From the NCBI RefSeq assembly GCF_900637975.1, contig NZ_LR134477.1, positions 3,286,001 through 3,350,000 of the forward strand: a stretch of 64,000 bases of DNA. The letters are read 5' to 3'. The stretch is from Actinomyces viscosus (GTDB lineage: Bacteria; Actinomycetota; Actinomycetes; Actinomycetales; Actinomycetaceae). The notes under the pieces are model-generated. The model had not been told where the DNA came from and did not search any database. It saw only the letters and a program-made list of their open reading frames with translations. Made by a program: the position numbers and the translations under genes. The number at the start of each line of letters is the position of its first letter. The stretch's first letter is position 1. This document shows positions 17,397-26,338 of this stretch, piece by piece.

Positions 17397-18437
17397 GTGA
17401 GCACCGAACCCGCACCGACGCCCGTTCCTGAGCCCCGCTCGGCCGCCACCACATCAGCCGCCACCCCCGGCTCCACCGGCACCGCAGCCGTCCTGACCCG
17501 CAGCCGCGCCGAGCTCGCCGCCGCCCTGGCCGGCGCCCCGGACCCCCGCGCGGTCGTCATGACCATGGGCGCCCTCCACGAGGGCCACTTCGACCTCGTG
17601 CGCGAGGCCGCCCGGCGCGTCGGACCGGCCGGAACCGTCATGGTCACCATCTTCGTCAACCCCCTCCAGTTCGCCCCCACCGAGGACCTCGACTCCTACC
17701 CGCGCGACCTCGAAGGCGACCTGGCCGGCCTGACCCGGACCCTCACCGGCGCCGACGGCTCCCTGGGCGTGGGGCGGCTCGTCGTCTTCGCCCCCACCCC
17801 GGAGGTCATCTACCCGGCCGGGCAGCCCGCGGTGCGCATCGACCCCGGCCCCATCGCCACCGTCCTGGAGGGCCGCACCCGCCCCACCCACTTCGCCGGC
17901 GTGTGCCAGGTGGTGCTCACCCTCATGCACCTGACCGCGCCGCGCTGGGCGCTGTTCGGCCGCAAGGACGCCCAGCAGCTGGCGATCATCGAGGCCATGG
18001 TGCGCGACCTCGCCGTCCCGCTGGAGATCGTGCCGGTCGATATCCGCCGCGAGCCCGACGGCCTGGCCATGAGCTCGCGCAACGCCTACCTCAGCCCCGA
18101 TCAGCGCCGCCAGGCCCTGGCCCTCTCGCGCGCCCTCCAGGCCGGCCGCGACGCCGCCCAGGGGGCCGGCCCGGGCGCCGGCCCCGACCCGGCCGCGGTC
18201 CGCCGAGCCGCCCTGGCGTCCCTGGAGGCCGCCGACGGCGTCGAGGTCGACTACGTGGCCCTCGTCGATCCCGCCAGCTTTGAGGACCTGACCGACGCCG
18301 GGCTCGGCCTGCCGCGCAGCGCTGCGGCGGGCGGGGCCGCGGGGGAGGAGCCGCCCGCCGCGGGCCTGCTGGCCGTGGCCGCGCGCGTGGGAACCACCCG
18401 CCTCATCGACAACACCCTCATCGACCTGCGCCCGTAG
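17397..18437 (+). CDS. panC: Pantoate--beta-alanine ligase
   Basis: PanC joins pantoate and beta-alanine with ATP to make pantothenate. The 346-residue protein has an unusual Pro/Ala-rich 40-residue N-terminal tail, then MGALHEGHFDLVREA with the HxGH nucleotide motif. FVNPLQFAPTEDLDSYPR, FAGVCQVVLTL, FGRKDAQQLAIIEAMVRDL (replacing KMSKS) and EPDGLAMSSRNAYLS follow. There is a Gly/Ala-rich insertion near residues 250-265. GTG at 17397 is preferred over 17388 because a TAGCGT -10 ends 7 nt before it. panD follows after 93 bp. Confidence 0.96.
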   Translation: MSTEPAPTPVPEPRSAATTSAATPGSTGTAAVLTRSRAELAAALAGAPDPRAVVMTMGALHEGHFDLVREAARRVGPAGTVMVTIFVNPLQFAPTEDLDSYPRDLEGDLAGLTRTLTGADGSLGVGRLVVFAPTPEVIYPAGQPAVRIDPGPIATVLEGRTRPTHFAGVCQVVLTLMHLTAPRWALFGRKDAQQLAIIEAMVRDLAVPLEIVPVDIRREPDGLAMSSRNAYLSPDQRRQALALSRALQAGRDAAQGAGPGAGPDPAAVRRAALASLEAADGVEVDYVALVDPASFEDLTDAGLGLPRSAAAGGAAGEEPPAAGLLAVAARVGTTRLIDNTLIDLRP

Positions 18438-18530
18438 GCGCCCCGGCCCGTGCCGGGTCGCTGTCGGATCGCTCACCCTGTGCCGCACCGTACAGTGCGC
18501 TGCGCCCGCCGCCGTCTACTCTGTGCGGCG

Positions 18531-18986
18531 ATGAGCGCCCGCACCCGGACGATGATGACGTCCAAGATCCACCGCGCCACCGTGACCCAGGCCGACCTCG
18601 ACTACGTCGGCTCGATCACGGTGGACGTCGACCTGCTCGAGGCCGCCGACCTGCTGCCCGGCGAGCGCGTCGACATCTGCAACTGCACCAACGGCAACCG
18701 CCTGTCCACCTACGTCATCCCCGGCCAGCGCGGCGCCGGCGAGATCTGCGTCAACGGCGCCGCCGCCCACCTGGTCAGCCCCGGCGACGTCGTCATCCTC
18801 ATCGCCTACTCCCAGATGTCCGACGCCGAGGCCCGCACCTACCTGCCCCACGTCGTCTTCGTCGACGAGGCCAACCGGATCGTCGAGCGGGGCACCGACC
18901 CCGGCCAGGTCCCGACCGACTCCGATGTCGCCCGCCTCCAGGGCCTGCGCCCCTCCGGCATCCCCCTGGCCGACGCCCGCGCCTGA
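18531..18986 (+). CDS. panD: Aspartate 1-decarboxylase proenzyme
   Basis: PanD makes beta-alanine for PanC. It is made as a proenzyme that cleaves itself at Gly-Ser to create a pyruvoyl group. With the start at 18531 the cleavage site YVGS is Gly27-Ser28, close to the usual position 24-25. [39 protein letters not shown] and [13 protein letters not shown] are the family core. TACTCT at 18517-18522 ends 8 nt before the ATG and suggests a leaderless transcript, although the gene could also be read from panC. The coaX gene found next to panD in some relatives is absent. Confidence 0.96.
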   Translation: MSARTRTMMTSKIHRATVTQADLDYVGSITVDVDLLEAADLLPGERVDICNCTNGNRLSTYVIPGQRGAGEICVNGAAAHLVSPGDVVILIAYSQMSDAEARTYLPHVVFVDEANRIVERGTDPGQVPTDSDVARLQGLRPSGIPLADARA

Positions 18987-19070
18987 GCCCGCCCGACTGG
19001 TGTGACCAGGATCGAGTGTGGTGCGGGCGTCGTCGACCCCCGAGGGGCGACCGGCGCGGGCGCGCGCCGT

Positions 19071-19076
19071 TAGACT
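19071..19076 (+). promoter_or_regulatory. Leaderless -10 box of lysS
   Basis: TAGACT ends 7 nt before the GTG at 19084, the same geometry as panC, mutY, padR and the 59.2 kb gene. It is the main reason for choosing 19084 over the longer open frame starting at 19018. Confidence 0.6.
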
Positions 19077-19083
19077 CCCTCAC

Positions 19084-20802
19084 GTGACAGACGAGAGCAC
19101 CCCCAGCCCCGACCTGACCGCCACCGACGCCCCCGCCGGCACCGAGTCCCCCAAGTCCCCGAAGGCCTCGAAGACCCCGAACGGCTCGGCGGACCAGTCG
19201 GACCAGCCCAAGCAGCCCAAGGCCGACCCGGGCCCGGGCGAGCAGTTCGAGGTCCGTGCCGGCAAGCGTGAGCGCCTGCGCGGCGAGGGCTGGGACCCCT
19301 ATCCGGTCTCCGTGCCCGTCACCACCACGATCGCCGCCGTGCGCCAGGCCTACTCCCACCTCGAGGCCGGCCAGGAGACTGACGACGTCGTCGGCGTCGC
19401 CGGCCGCGTCGTCTTCCTGCGCAACACCGGCCGCCTGTGCTTCGTCACCCTCCAGGACGGGGCCGGCGCCACCCTCCAGGCCATGCTCTCGGCCAAGGCC
19501 CTGCCCGCCGAGGGCCACACCTGCCTGGCCGCCTTCAAGGCCGACGTCGACCTGGGCGACCACCTCTTCGTCCACGGCCGCGTCATCTCCTCGCGCCGCG
19601 GCGAGCTGTCCGTCATGGCCGAGCCCGTCCTGCGCGGCGGCGTCGAGGCCGCCGCGGCCGGGGACGACGACGTCGAGGTCCCCGCCTGGCGGATCGCCTC
19701 CAAGGCCCTGCGCCCCCTGCCCAAGACCTGGACCAACGAGGCCGGCGAGGCGGTGACGCTCTCGGAGGAGCAGCGCGTGCGCCGTCGTGAGCTCGACCTG
19801 CTTACCCGGCCCGCTGCCCGGGACATGGTGCGCACCCGCGCCGCCGTCGTGCGCTCCATCCGCGAGAACTTCTTCCGCCGCGACTACCTGGAGCTGGAGA
19901 CCCCCATGCTCCAGGTCGTGCACGGCGGGGCGGCCGCGCGCCCGTTCATCACCCACATGAACGCCTTCGACATGGATCTCTACCTGCGCATCGCCACGGA
20001 GATCTACCTCAAGCGCGCCGTGGTCGGCGGCGTCGACCGCGTCTTCGAGATCAACCGCAACTTCCGCAACGAGGGCGCCGACTCCTCCCACTCCCCGGAG
20101 TTCACCGCCCTGGAGGCCTACGAGGCCTACTCCGACTACGACGGCATGGCCGAGCTGACCCGCAATCTCGTCCAGCAGGCGGCGCGCGACGCCTTCGGCC
20201 TGCCCGAGGGCGGCGAGGTCGTCACGCTCGCCGACGGCACTGAGTACGACCTGTCGGGCGACTGGGACAAGATCGACCTCTACACCTCCGTCTCCGAGGC
20301 CCTCGGCGAGGAGATCACCGTCGAGACCCCGCGCGCCCAGCTCGTCGCGCACGCCGAGCGGATCGGCCTGGAGGTGGACGACTACGCCGTGGCCGGCAAG
20401 GTCGTCGAGGACATCTTCGAGGAGCTCGTCGGCAACAAGCTGTGGGCGCCCACCTTCGTCTACGACTTCCCCGAGGACACCTCGCCGCTGACCCGCTACC
20501 ACCGCAGCCGGCCGGGCCTGACCGAGAAGTGGGACCTCTACGTGCGCGGCTTCGAGACCGCCACCGCCTACTCCGAGCTCGCCGACCCCGTGGTCCAGCG
20601 CGAGCGCTTCGAGGCCCAGGCGCTCGCGGCCGCCAAGGGCGACCCCGAGGCCATGGTCCTGGACGAGGACTTCCTGGTCGCCATGGAGCAGGGCTTCCCG
20701 CCCAGCGGCGGCATGGGCATGGGCATCGACCGCCTCCTCATGGTGCTCACCGGCCAGGGGATCCGCGAGACCATCACCTTCCCCCTGGTCAAGCGGAACT
20801 GA
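19084..20802 (+). CDS. lysS: Lysyl-tRNA synthetase, class II
   Basis: LysS charges tRNA-Lys. The 572-residue protein has a disordered Ser/Pro/Lys N-terminal tail (about 1-55). An OB-fold anticodon-binding domain (about 85-200; [25 protein letters not shown]) and the class II catalytic core follow. Motif 2 is [21 protein letters not shown] and motif 3 is [11 protein letters not shown] near the C-terminus. The LysX lipid-transfer domain is absent, so this is a plain synthetase. It ends the conserved folate/pantothenate/lysS block, and the accessory region begins after it. Confidence 0.97.
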   Translation: MTDESTPSPDLTATDAPAGTESPKSPKASKTPNGSADQSDQPKQPKADPGPGEQFEVRAGKRERLRGEGWDPYPVSVPVTTTIAAVRQAYSHLEAGQETDDVVGVAGRVVFLRNTGRLCFVTLQDGAGATLQAMLSAKALPAEGHTCLAAFKADVDLGDHLFVHGRVISSRRGELSVMAEPVLRGGVEAAAAGDDDVEVPAWRIASKALRPLPKTWTNEAGEAVTLSEEQRVRRRELDLLTRPAARDMVRTRAAVVRSIRENFFRRDYLELETPMLQVVHGGAAARPFITHMNAFDMDLYLRIATEIYLKRAVVGGVDRVFEINRNFRNEGADSSHSPEFTALEAYEAYSDYDGMAELTRNLVQQAARDAFGLPEGGEVVTLADGTEYDLSGDWDKIDLYTSVSEALGEEITVETPRAQLVAHAERIGLEVDDYAVAGKVVEDIFEELVGNKLWAPTFVYDFPEDTSPLTRYHRSRPGLTEKWDLYVRGFETATAYSELADPVVQRERFEAQALAAAKGDPEAMVLDEDFLVAMEQGFPPSGGMGMGIDRLLMVLTGQGIRETITFPLVKRN

Positions 20803-20896
20803 CCCGGGTGGCTGGCGCCCGCCCCGGCGGTCTCCCGGGGCGCGGCGTCGGAGTAACCACCGGAATAACCGGCCGTGAGCGCCGGTTGCAGCGCCC

Positions 20897-21853
20897 ATGA
20901 GCGCTGTGACAGACATCCTCGGAACGTGGTACCCCTTCATCCAGGCCCCCATGAACTGGATGACGAACCCCGGCTTTGTGGCGGCGGTGGCCAACGCCGG
21001 CGGCCTGGGCGTCGTCGGCGTGAACGCGGGCCAGACCACGGTGACCACCGATCCGGTGGAGACTGCCGAGCGCACCCGGGCCGCCATCCGGGGCACGCGC
21101 GAGCTCACCGACAAGCCGATCGGACTCAACCTGCTCGTCGCCCCCGGCAACGAGTTCTCCGAGCGGACCCTTGAGGTTGCTCTCGAGGAGGGCATCGAGG
21201 CCTACGTGACGATCGGGGAGCCCGACGCCGACACCTTCCGCAGGATCCAGGACTCCGGCGCCGTCATCATCCACCGTCCCCTCAACCCGACCCTGGAGGA
21301 GCTGCGCCGGGCCGAGGACTTCGGGGCGGACCTCATCGTCGCCACCGGCCACGACGAGGGCGGCATCACCCCGAGCGTCTCGACCGGGACCTTCTCCATC
21401 GTGCCGACCTTCGTCGACGCCGCCCGCGTACCGGTGATCGCCGCCGGGGCCATCAACGACGCCCGGGGCGTGGCCGCCGCCCAGGCGCTCGGCGCGCAGG
21501 GCGTCTTCGTGGGCACCCGCCTCATGGTGACCCGGGAGTCCCCGCTGGCCGGCTCCGCCAAGCAGGCGATCATCAACGCCACCGGCTGGGACGTCGACTG
21601 GGTGGCGCCGTCACGCCGCTCGGTGCTGACTCCCTACGCGCGCGGGCTCGCCGAGCAGTACCACTCCGACGGCGACGCCGAGGCCGCCTCCGCGCGGCTG
21701 GTCGCCTCCGAGGCCGTGCGCGTCGGCATGGTCGACGGCGACCTTGAGGCGGGCATCATCAGCGTCAACACGGCGATCTCCCTCATCCACGACGAGCCGA
21801 GCGTCGCCGAGCTCATCGAGCGGATGATGACCGGCTGGCGCGAGCACGCCTGA
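20897..21853 (+). CDS. Nitronate monooxygenase/FabK-like flavin oxidoreductase
   Basis: A 318-residue FMN TIM-barrel protein of the 2-nitropropane dioxygenase family. Visible family elements are YPFIQAPMNWMTNPGFVAAVANAGGLGVVG, a glycine-rich phosphate loop VIAAGAINDARGVAAAQALGAQGVFVGTR (each part is shorter in isolation) and GHDEGG. Members oxidise nitronates or, as FabK, reduce enoyl-ACP. The sequence alone does not separate these, and the absence of fatty-acid genes nearby favours a nitronate-type or detoxifying role. No strong RBS precedes the ATG. Confidence 0.85.
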   Translation: MSAVTDILGTWYPFIQAPMNWMTNPGFVAAVANAGGLGVVGVNAGQTTVTTDPVETAERTRAAIRGTRELTDKPIGLNLLVAPGNEFSERTLEVALEEGIEAYVTIGEPDADTFRRIQDSGAVIIHRPLNPTLEELRRAEDFGADLIVATGHDEGGITPSVSTGTFSIVPTFVDAARVPVIAAGAINDARGVAAAQALGAQGVFVGTRLMVTRESPLAGSAKQAIINATGWDVDWVAPSRRSVLTPYARGLAEQYHSDGDAEAASARLVASEAVRVGMVDGDLEAGIISVNTAISLIHDEPSVAELIERMMTGWREHA

Positions 21854-21921
21854 GCGGCCTCCGGGCACGGCTCCCTCACGGGGCCACGATACAAGCCTGC
21901 CAGTACTGGGCCACTCGGGGG

Positions 21922-22000
21922 CTCGCGGACGCACCATAGGACCCGGCGACTCACCTGTGGCCGTCTGCGGACTCTCAGGTGCGTCCGCGACACCTGACAG
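21922..22000. repeat. Inverted repeat pair in convergent gap
   Basis: TCGCGGACGCACC at 21923-21935 is the exact reverse complement of GGTGCGTCCGCGA at 21978-21990. The right arm lies inside a smaller hairpin (TCAGGTG/CACCTGA). The same 13-mer is at 16057-16069 and a variant is near 57927. It is probably a transcription-end element between the oxidoreductase and the DivIVA-like gene. Confidence 0.5.
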
Positions 22001-22014
22001 ACTTTCGCCCCGGC

Positions 22015-22584
22015 TTAGAGGCCGGAGGTGCCCAGACGGCGCTGGGCGGCCTCGAGGTCAGCGCGCAGGTAGGCGTTCTCCTCCTGGAGCTGGGCGATGT
22101 ACTGGTCGCGCTGGGCGATCGCCTCGGCGTACCGCGGGCCGCCGGGAGCTCCGACCTGACCGGGAGCTCCGACCTGACCGGGAGCACCGCCTGCAACTGA
22201 TCCGTAAGCGCCGGCCGACGCGCCGTAACCGCTTGCCTCGGCTCCGTAGGCCTGCGGACCGGCGCCTGCGCGACGCACGCTGCTCTCAAGGGCCTCCATC
22301 GAGGAGACGACCTGGTCGAGAAAGGCGTCGACCTCATCGATGTGATAACCCGACCACCTGGTGGTGGACAGCCGGCGGTTCCTGACGTCCCTGGAGGTCA
22401 GAAGGATCTCGGCGGCCCGGTGGGAGGGGGACTGCGGTGAGCCGGCGATCCGTTCCTCCAGCCCTCGCATCGTGGTGGTGACCTCATCGAGGAGCTCGTC
22501 GACCTCGTTCTGCTCGTAACCCTCCTTGAACGAGGAGACATTGAACTTCACGTTGAGGACGTCGTCAGATGTCAGTAGCGCCAT
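22015..22584 (-). CDS. Two-module DivIVA-like protein
   Basis: A 189-residue protein with two DivIVA N-terminal-like motifs in tandem: LLTSDDVLNVKF...GYEQNEVDELLDEVT (about 3-35) and LLTSRDVRNRRL...GYHIDEVDAFLDQVV (about 61-93). A Gly/Ala/Tyr-rich spacer with a GAPGQV tandem repeat (about 105-145) and a C-terminal coiled coil (about 150-185) follow. DivIVA proteins recognise curved membrane at poles and septa and scaffold growth and division factors. The normal Wag31/DivIVA has one such module and a long coiled coil, so this is a small paralogue. GGAGA lies about 8 nt before the ATG, and a TAGAAT -10 lies at 22626-22631 (minus strand). Confidence 0.85.
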   Translation of the reverse strand: MALLTSDDVLNVKFNVSSFKEGYEQNEVDELLDEVTTTMRGLEERIAGSPQSPSHRAAEILLTSRDVRNRRLSTTRWSGYHIDEVDAFLDQVVSSMEALESSVRRAGAGPQAYGAEASGYGASAGAYGSVAGGAPGQVGAPGQVGAPGGPRYAEAIAQRDQYIAQLQEENAYLRADLEAAQRRLGTSGL

Positions 22585-22628
22585 GCGTCGTATCTCCTGC
22601 GTCGAGGGTTTGATATCGGTCTGTGATT

Positions 22629-23009
22629 CTATCCGTCCACCCGCAGCCCCAGGTGGGCGGCCATGAGTGGGGCGAGCTCCGCGAGCTGCTGGCCACTGAC
22701 AGTTGCCCCACCCAGGGAGCCGACGCCGCTGACCACCTTCATCTCAAGGCCCCGCAGGTCGACATCGGCCAGGCTCCCGTCACACAGCCGCAGCGTGCCG
22801 ACCCGGCTCTCCTCGAAACGGACCCGCTGGGCGTCGACCCCGCTGAGGTCCGCTCCGGCCAGCTGCAGGTCCTCGACCATCTCACCGGCGGCCAGCTCAT
22901 CGGCTCCGCCGTCGCGCGGGCGACGGAGATCCGGCGCCTTGAGTGCCGGCGGCCTCGGGCAGGACGCGCAGGAGGCGCCTGGGGCGGCATCGGTCCGAGC
23001 AGCGGTCAT
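22629..23009 (-). CDS. Short pentapeptide-repeat-like protein
   Basis: A 126-residue cytoplasmic protein. A Cys/Pro-rich start is followed by EDLQLAGADLSGVDAQRVRFEESRV, which fits the opening of a pentapeptide-repeat beta-helix. It then passes to GTLRLCDGSLADVDLRGLEMKVVSG and ends with GGATVSGQQLAELAPLMAAHLGL, a typical C-terminal cap. Related actinobacterial proteins are about 190-220 residues by memory, so the middle coils look to be missing. The frame is intact, so it is either a natural short form or an in-frame deletion product. Its function is unknown. Confidence 0.65.
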   Translation of the reverse strand: MTAARTDAAPGASCASCPRPPALKAPDLRRPRDGGADELAAGEMVEDLQLAGADLSGVDAQRVRFEESRVGTLRLCDGSLADVDLRGLEMKVVSGVGSLGGATVSGQQLAELAPLMAAHLGLRVDG

Positions 23010-23085
23010 GGCCCTGTTCTATCCCAGATCGACGCCGGGCACCGGGGGTTGTTCTCCCCGGTGCCCGGGTGTGGAGGAGGGACTT

Positions 23086-23207
23086 GTGTCCAAATCTGTG
23101 ACAAAGGAGTTCAGAGGCCATCATTCCGCCAAAAGAAACCGCAGAATCATGCGGTTTTCTTTTCTGCGACTGAGCCCGGTCAAGGCCTTTGTTACAGATT
23201 TGGACAC
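23086..23207. mobile_element. 122-bp MITE-like element with 22-bp inverted ends
   Basis: The ends match at 21 of 22 positions: GTGTCCAAATCTGTGACA... at 23086-23107 and the complementary ...TAACAGATTTGGACAC-type end at 23186-23207. Inside, 23131-23143 pairs with 23150-23163 (AAAAGAAACCGCA / TGCGGTTTTCTTTT) as an A/T-flanked hairpin that could also terminate transcription. The interior has no gene and is much more A+T-rich than its surroundings. No clear target duplication is visible. Confidence 0.65.
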
Positions 23208-23219
23208 TACGTGCCGTTG

Positions 23220-25430
23220 CTACTCGAAGCGGACGGTGGTGCCGGCCAGCATGCGGCGGGCGTAGCGGGCGCCGGCCAGGGTCGCCGCCGCCACCAGCAC
23301 CAGGCAGGCCCCCAGCACCAGCCAGTAGCCGAGGCTCGGCCAGCTGATGCGGCGACCCGACACGCCGCCGACGAGCGACCAGGCGGTCAACCAGCCCAGG
23401 CCGACGCTCATGACCAGGGCCGTGGCCGCCGGCACCACCGTCTCGTAGGAGACCATGGAGCGCAGTGTCCCCGCAGGCATGCCGACCAGGCGCAGCAGGC
23501 CCAGGACGCGCCTGCGCCCCAGCAGCGCCGCCACCGTCGAGACTCCGAGCGACACCGCGGAGATGCCGGCGGCGATGAGGATGCCGATGTAGCCGAGGCG
23601 GGCGAACTGGTTCTCCATGGCCGAGGCCTGGATGCTCTGGACGGAGCCGGGGGAGGTGGGTGAGCTTCCCAGTACCAGGTCGGAGGTGAGCAGCGCGGTC
23701 CGGGCTCGCTCAACGGCCCCGGAGCTGGCCGGGTCGGTGCCCACGAGGATGACGGGAACCCCCTGAGCGCGGACGGTGCCTGCCTCGGCGGCGCTGACCG
23801 CTACCGGTGAGGCGGCCACGTTCTCGTACAGCCAGCGGGTGCTGATGCTCACCGCGCCGTCGGGTGCCTCGACGTGCGGCGCCCCGAGAGCCTCGGCCTT
23901 GTCGGCCTCGAGGACGACCTGCGCCTCCCGCCCGGGGTCGCCACTGATCCGTCCTACCGCGACCGTCGTCACCCCGGGGACGGCGGCGATCCGCTCAACG
24001 GCCCGCCCCAGGGTCTCCTCGTCGCCGCCGGCCAGCACCGCCGTGAGCGTCGTGGGGCTCAGGCGCCCACCGCCCTGCGTGACGTCACGGGTCCCCGCGG
24101 CCACCGTGATGGCCACGGCGAACACCGTCATGGCGTAGACGGCGACGACGACGCCCGCCACCGCTCTGAAGACCGCCCGCGGATGCTGGGCGATCCGGTT
24201 GAAGCCGATGACCTGAGCCGCCGAGCGGGCCAGGGCCCGGCCGCCTCGCGCCACCCACCAGGTCAGGAGCGGCCCGGCCCACAGCAGCCCCAGCATCGTG
24301 CACAGGAAGGACACGGGCAGCAGGTAGATGGTGAGCGAGGAGTCCTGACGCGCCACCGTCGGAGTACTCACCAGCCCCACCATTCCCAGGACCACGGGTG
24401 CCAGCGAGATGAGGCGGGGCCGGCGCTCGGTGCGCTCCCGGGACCCGCCCAGCGGGCCGAGGTCGGCCCGCCGCGTTCGCCACCAGGCCACGGCCGCCGC
24501 CCCCGCCGTGGTCATGCCGACGGCGAGAACCGCGTTGACCGGCGAGCGCAGCAGGTCGGAGTAGTAGAAGCGGCTGGAGCCCAGCGTGATCTGCGCGGCC
24601 ACGGGAATCATGGCCAGGTAGAGCGCCACGCCGGCCAGGGCGCCGACCAAGGTGGTGGCCCCGATCTCGAGGGCTGCGGTGCGGGCCACCTGCTGGGGCG
24701 TGGCCCCGATGAGCCGCAGCGTCGCGAAGCGCTCCGCCCGCTGCGCCGCCCCCAGGTCGGTGACGATCCCGACGAGCAGCAGCGCGGGGACGAGCACCGC
24801 GATGGCGCCGATGAGCATGGCGATCCGGTAGGCCTCGTTCTCGTAGGGAACACCCGTGAACGCGGTGACCACCTGGGGAGGAATGTGGGACTGCGAGGCC
24901 GCCACGGTCCCCAGGTCCGTCCCGACGACGGCCACCAGCGAGTCCGGGCCCTCGACAGCGTCGGGGGAGAGGATGCCCACCTGCTTCCCGTAGCGGTCGC
25001 CGAGCTGGTCGGCCGGAAGGGAGACGATGCGCCTGGCCAGGGCGGGGGAGGCGAGGTACTCGCCCGGCCTCGGGACGACGTCGGAGCCGGGGATCGTCAC
25101 CGAGGTCGCCCCCGACTCGGGCAGGGCCACCTGCAGGAGCGTGATCGTCTCGTCGCCCACCGTGTCGAGGCCGCTGGCGACGGCCAGCTCGTTGTCGGCC
25201 AGGACGTGGTCGGGCTGGAGGTCCTGATGGGTCGGCTGCTGCCAGCCGGACAGGAGGGCGGAGTCTGCCCAGCTGGAGCGCAGGCTGCGCTCGGGGAAGG
25301 CCTGGGCGGCGGCCAGCAGCATGAGGAACAGGGCCACCCCCACCATGACCCCGGCGACGATCCCGGCCAGGCGGCGCCGGGCTGAGCTGTCGTTGGCGAC
25401 GAGCAGCCGGGTCAGGGCGATGCGGCTCAT
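23220..25430 (-). CDS. FtsX-like ABC permease, PadR-linked
   Basis: A 736-residue permease. Helix 1 (about 20-45) is followed by an extracellular domain (about 50-190), three helices (about 200-310), two to four central helices (about 335-450), a second extracellular domain (about 455-590) and three final helices (about 595-725). FtsX signatures include AERFATLRLIGATPQQVARTA and RRRVLGLLRLVGMPAGTLRSM. The ATPase stop overlaps its ATG (ATGA). With the ATPase and PadR gene it forms a three-gene operon resembling PadR-controlled antibiotic or toxic-compound exporters; the substrate is unknown. Confidence 0.92.
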   Translation of the reverse strand: MSRIALTRLLVANDSSARRRLAGIVAGVMVGVALFLMLLAAAQAFPERSLRSSWADSALLSGWQQPTHQDLQPDHVLADNELAVASGLDTVGDETITLLQVALPESGATSVTIPGSDVVPRPGEYLASPALARRIVSLPADQLGDRYGKQVGILSPDAVEGPDSLVAVVGTDLGTVAASQSHIPPQVVTAFTGVPYENEAYRIAMLIGAIAVLVPALLLVGIVTDLGAAQRAERFATLRLIGATPQQVARTAALEIGATTLVGALAGVALYLAMIPVAAQITLGSSRFYYSDLLRSPVNAVLAVGMTTAGAAAVAWWRTRRADLGPLGGSRERTERRPRLISLAPVVLGMVGLVSTPTVARQDSSLTIYLLPVSFLCTMLGLLWAGPLLTWWVARGGRALARSAAQVIGFNRIAQHPRAVFRAVAGVVVAVYAMTVFAVAITVAAGTRDVTQGGGRLSPTTLTAVLAGGDEETLGRAVERIAAVPGVTTVAVGRISGDPGREAQVVLEADKAEALGAPHVEAPDGAVSISTRWLYENVAASPVAVSAAEAGTVRAQGVPVILVGTDPASSGAVERARTALLTSDLVLGSSPTSPGSVQSIQASAMENQFARLGYIGILIAAGISAVSLGVSTVAALLGRRRVLGLLRLVGMPAGTLRSMVSYETVVPAATALVMSVGLGWLTAWSLVGGVSGRRISWPSLGYWLVLGACLVLVAAATLAGARYARRMLAGTTVRFE

Positions 25431-26338
25431 GACCGTTCCTCCGGCCTCTCCGGTGCGCGCTGCGCGGGCCGTGCCGACTGGATGGCCCCGGCGCCGATAC
25501 GGCCGTCGCGCACGGTGACCTCCCGGTCGGCGTAGGCGGCCACGCGCGCGTCGTGAGTGATGATGACCAGGCCGGCGCCGCGCGAGCGCACCGATTCCAG
25601 CAGCACCTCCATGGTCCGCTCGGCGGCCAGGGAGTCCAGGGATCCGGTGGGCTCGTCGGCGAAGAGGAGGCGCGGGTTGGTCACCAGCGCCCGCGCGACG
25701 GCGGCCCGCTGGGCCTGCCCGCCCGAGAGCTGGCCGGGCCGCTTGTCCAGGTGCTCGCTCAGCCCCAGCTCTCCCAGCGCCTCGCGGGCCCGGGCCAGCG
25801 CCCTCCGGCGCGGGGCCCCGGCCAGCAGCAGGGGGATGGTGACGTTGTCCAGGGCGGTCAGGTCCGGCAGGAGCTGGCCGAACTGGAAGACGAAGCCGAA
25901 CTCGCTCAGGCGCAGGCGACTGCGGGCGGCCTCGTCGAGGGCCGCGATGTCCACCGAGGCATCCACTGAGACATCCGCAGTGGTGTCCGCGGCCGTGTCC
26001 TCGGCGGGGTCCGTCGCGCCGCCCCGGGACGCTCCGGCGCCGTAGTAGCTGACGCTGCCGGCGTCGGGCACGAGGACCCCGGCCATGACGTGCAGGAGCG
26101 TGGACTTGCCCGAGCCCGACGGGCCGGTGACGGCCAGGACCTCGCCGGACAGGAGGTCCAGGTCGACGCCGCGCAGCGCGCGGGTCTGCCCGAAGCTCAT
26201 CTCCAGTCCTCGGGCGCGCATGATGACCTCGCCCGGGCGCCGCGCCGTCTGGGGCCGGGACTCAAGGCCGACGCCGGCACCGACACCGACGCCGGCGTCC
26301 GTGCGGGTGCCGCAGGCCGCGTGGGCGGTGGTGCTCAT
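25427..26338 (-). CDS. ABC transporter ATP-binding protein, PadR-linked
   Basis: A 303-residue ATPase. A Gly/Ala-rich tail (about 1-40) precedes Walker A GPSGSGKST (about 75-83), a family-atypical Asp/Thr/Val-rich insertion (about 105-135), Q-loop FVFQFGQLLP, signature LSGGQAQRAAVARAL, Walker B LLFADEPTGSLD and switch His in IITHD. The ATG at 26338 overlaps the padR stop (ATGA). The open frame runs further upstream opposite padR, but only this start gives a normal N-terminus. Confidence 0.92.
   Translation of the reverse strand: MSTTAHAACGTRTDAGVGVGAGVGLESRPQTARRPGEVIMRARGLEMSFGQTRALRGVDLDLLSGEVLAVTGPSGSGKSTLLHVMAGVLVPDAGSVSYYGAGASRGGATDPAEDTAADTTADVSVDASVDIAALDEAARSRLRLSEFGFVFQFGQLLPDLTALDNVTIPLLLAGAPRRRALARAREALGELGLSEHLDKRPGQLSGGQAQRAAVARALVTNPRLLFADEPTGSLDSLAAERTMEVLLESVRSRGAGLVIITHDARVAAYADREVTVRDGRIGAGAIQSARPAQRAPERPEERS

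Noticed and set aside
18799..21195. 798-codon open frame opposite lysS
   Set aside because: It is the mirror of lysS and its neighbour on the other strand; Gly/Val/Asp-rich shadow translation with no domain.
22141..22195. Short direct repeats resembling a CRISPR unit
   Set aside because: Two and a half 18-bp copies without spacers, encoding GAPGQV repeats inside the DivIVA-like gene.
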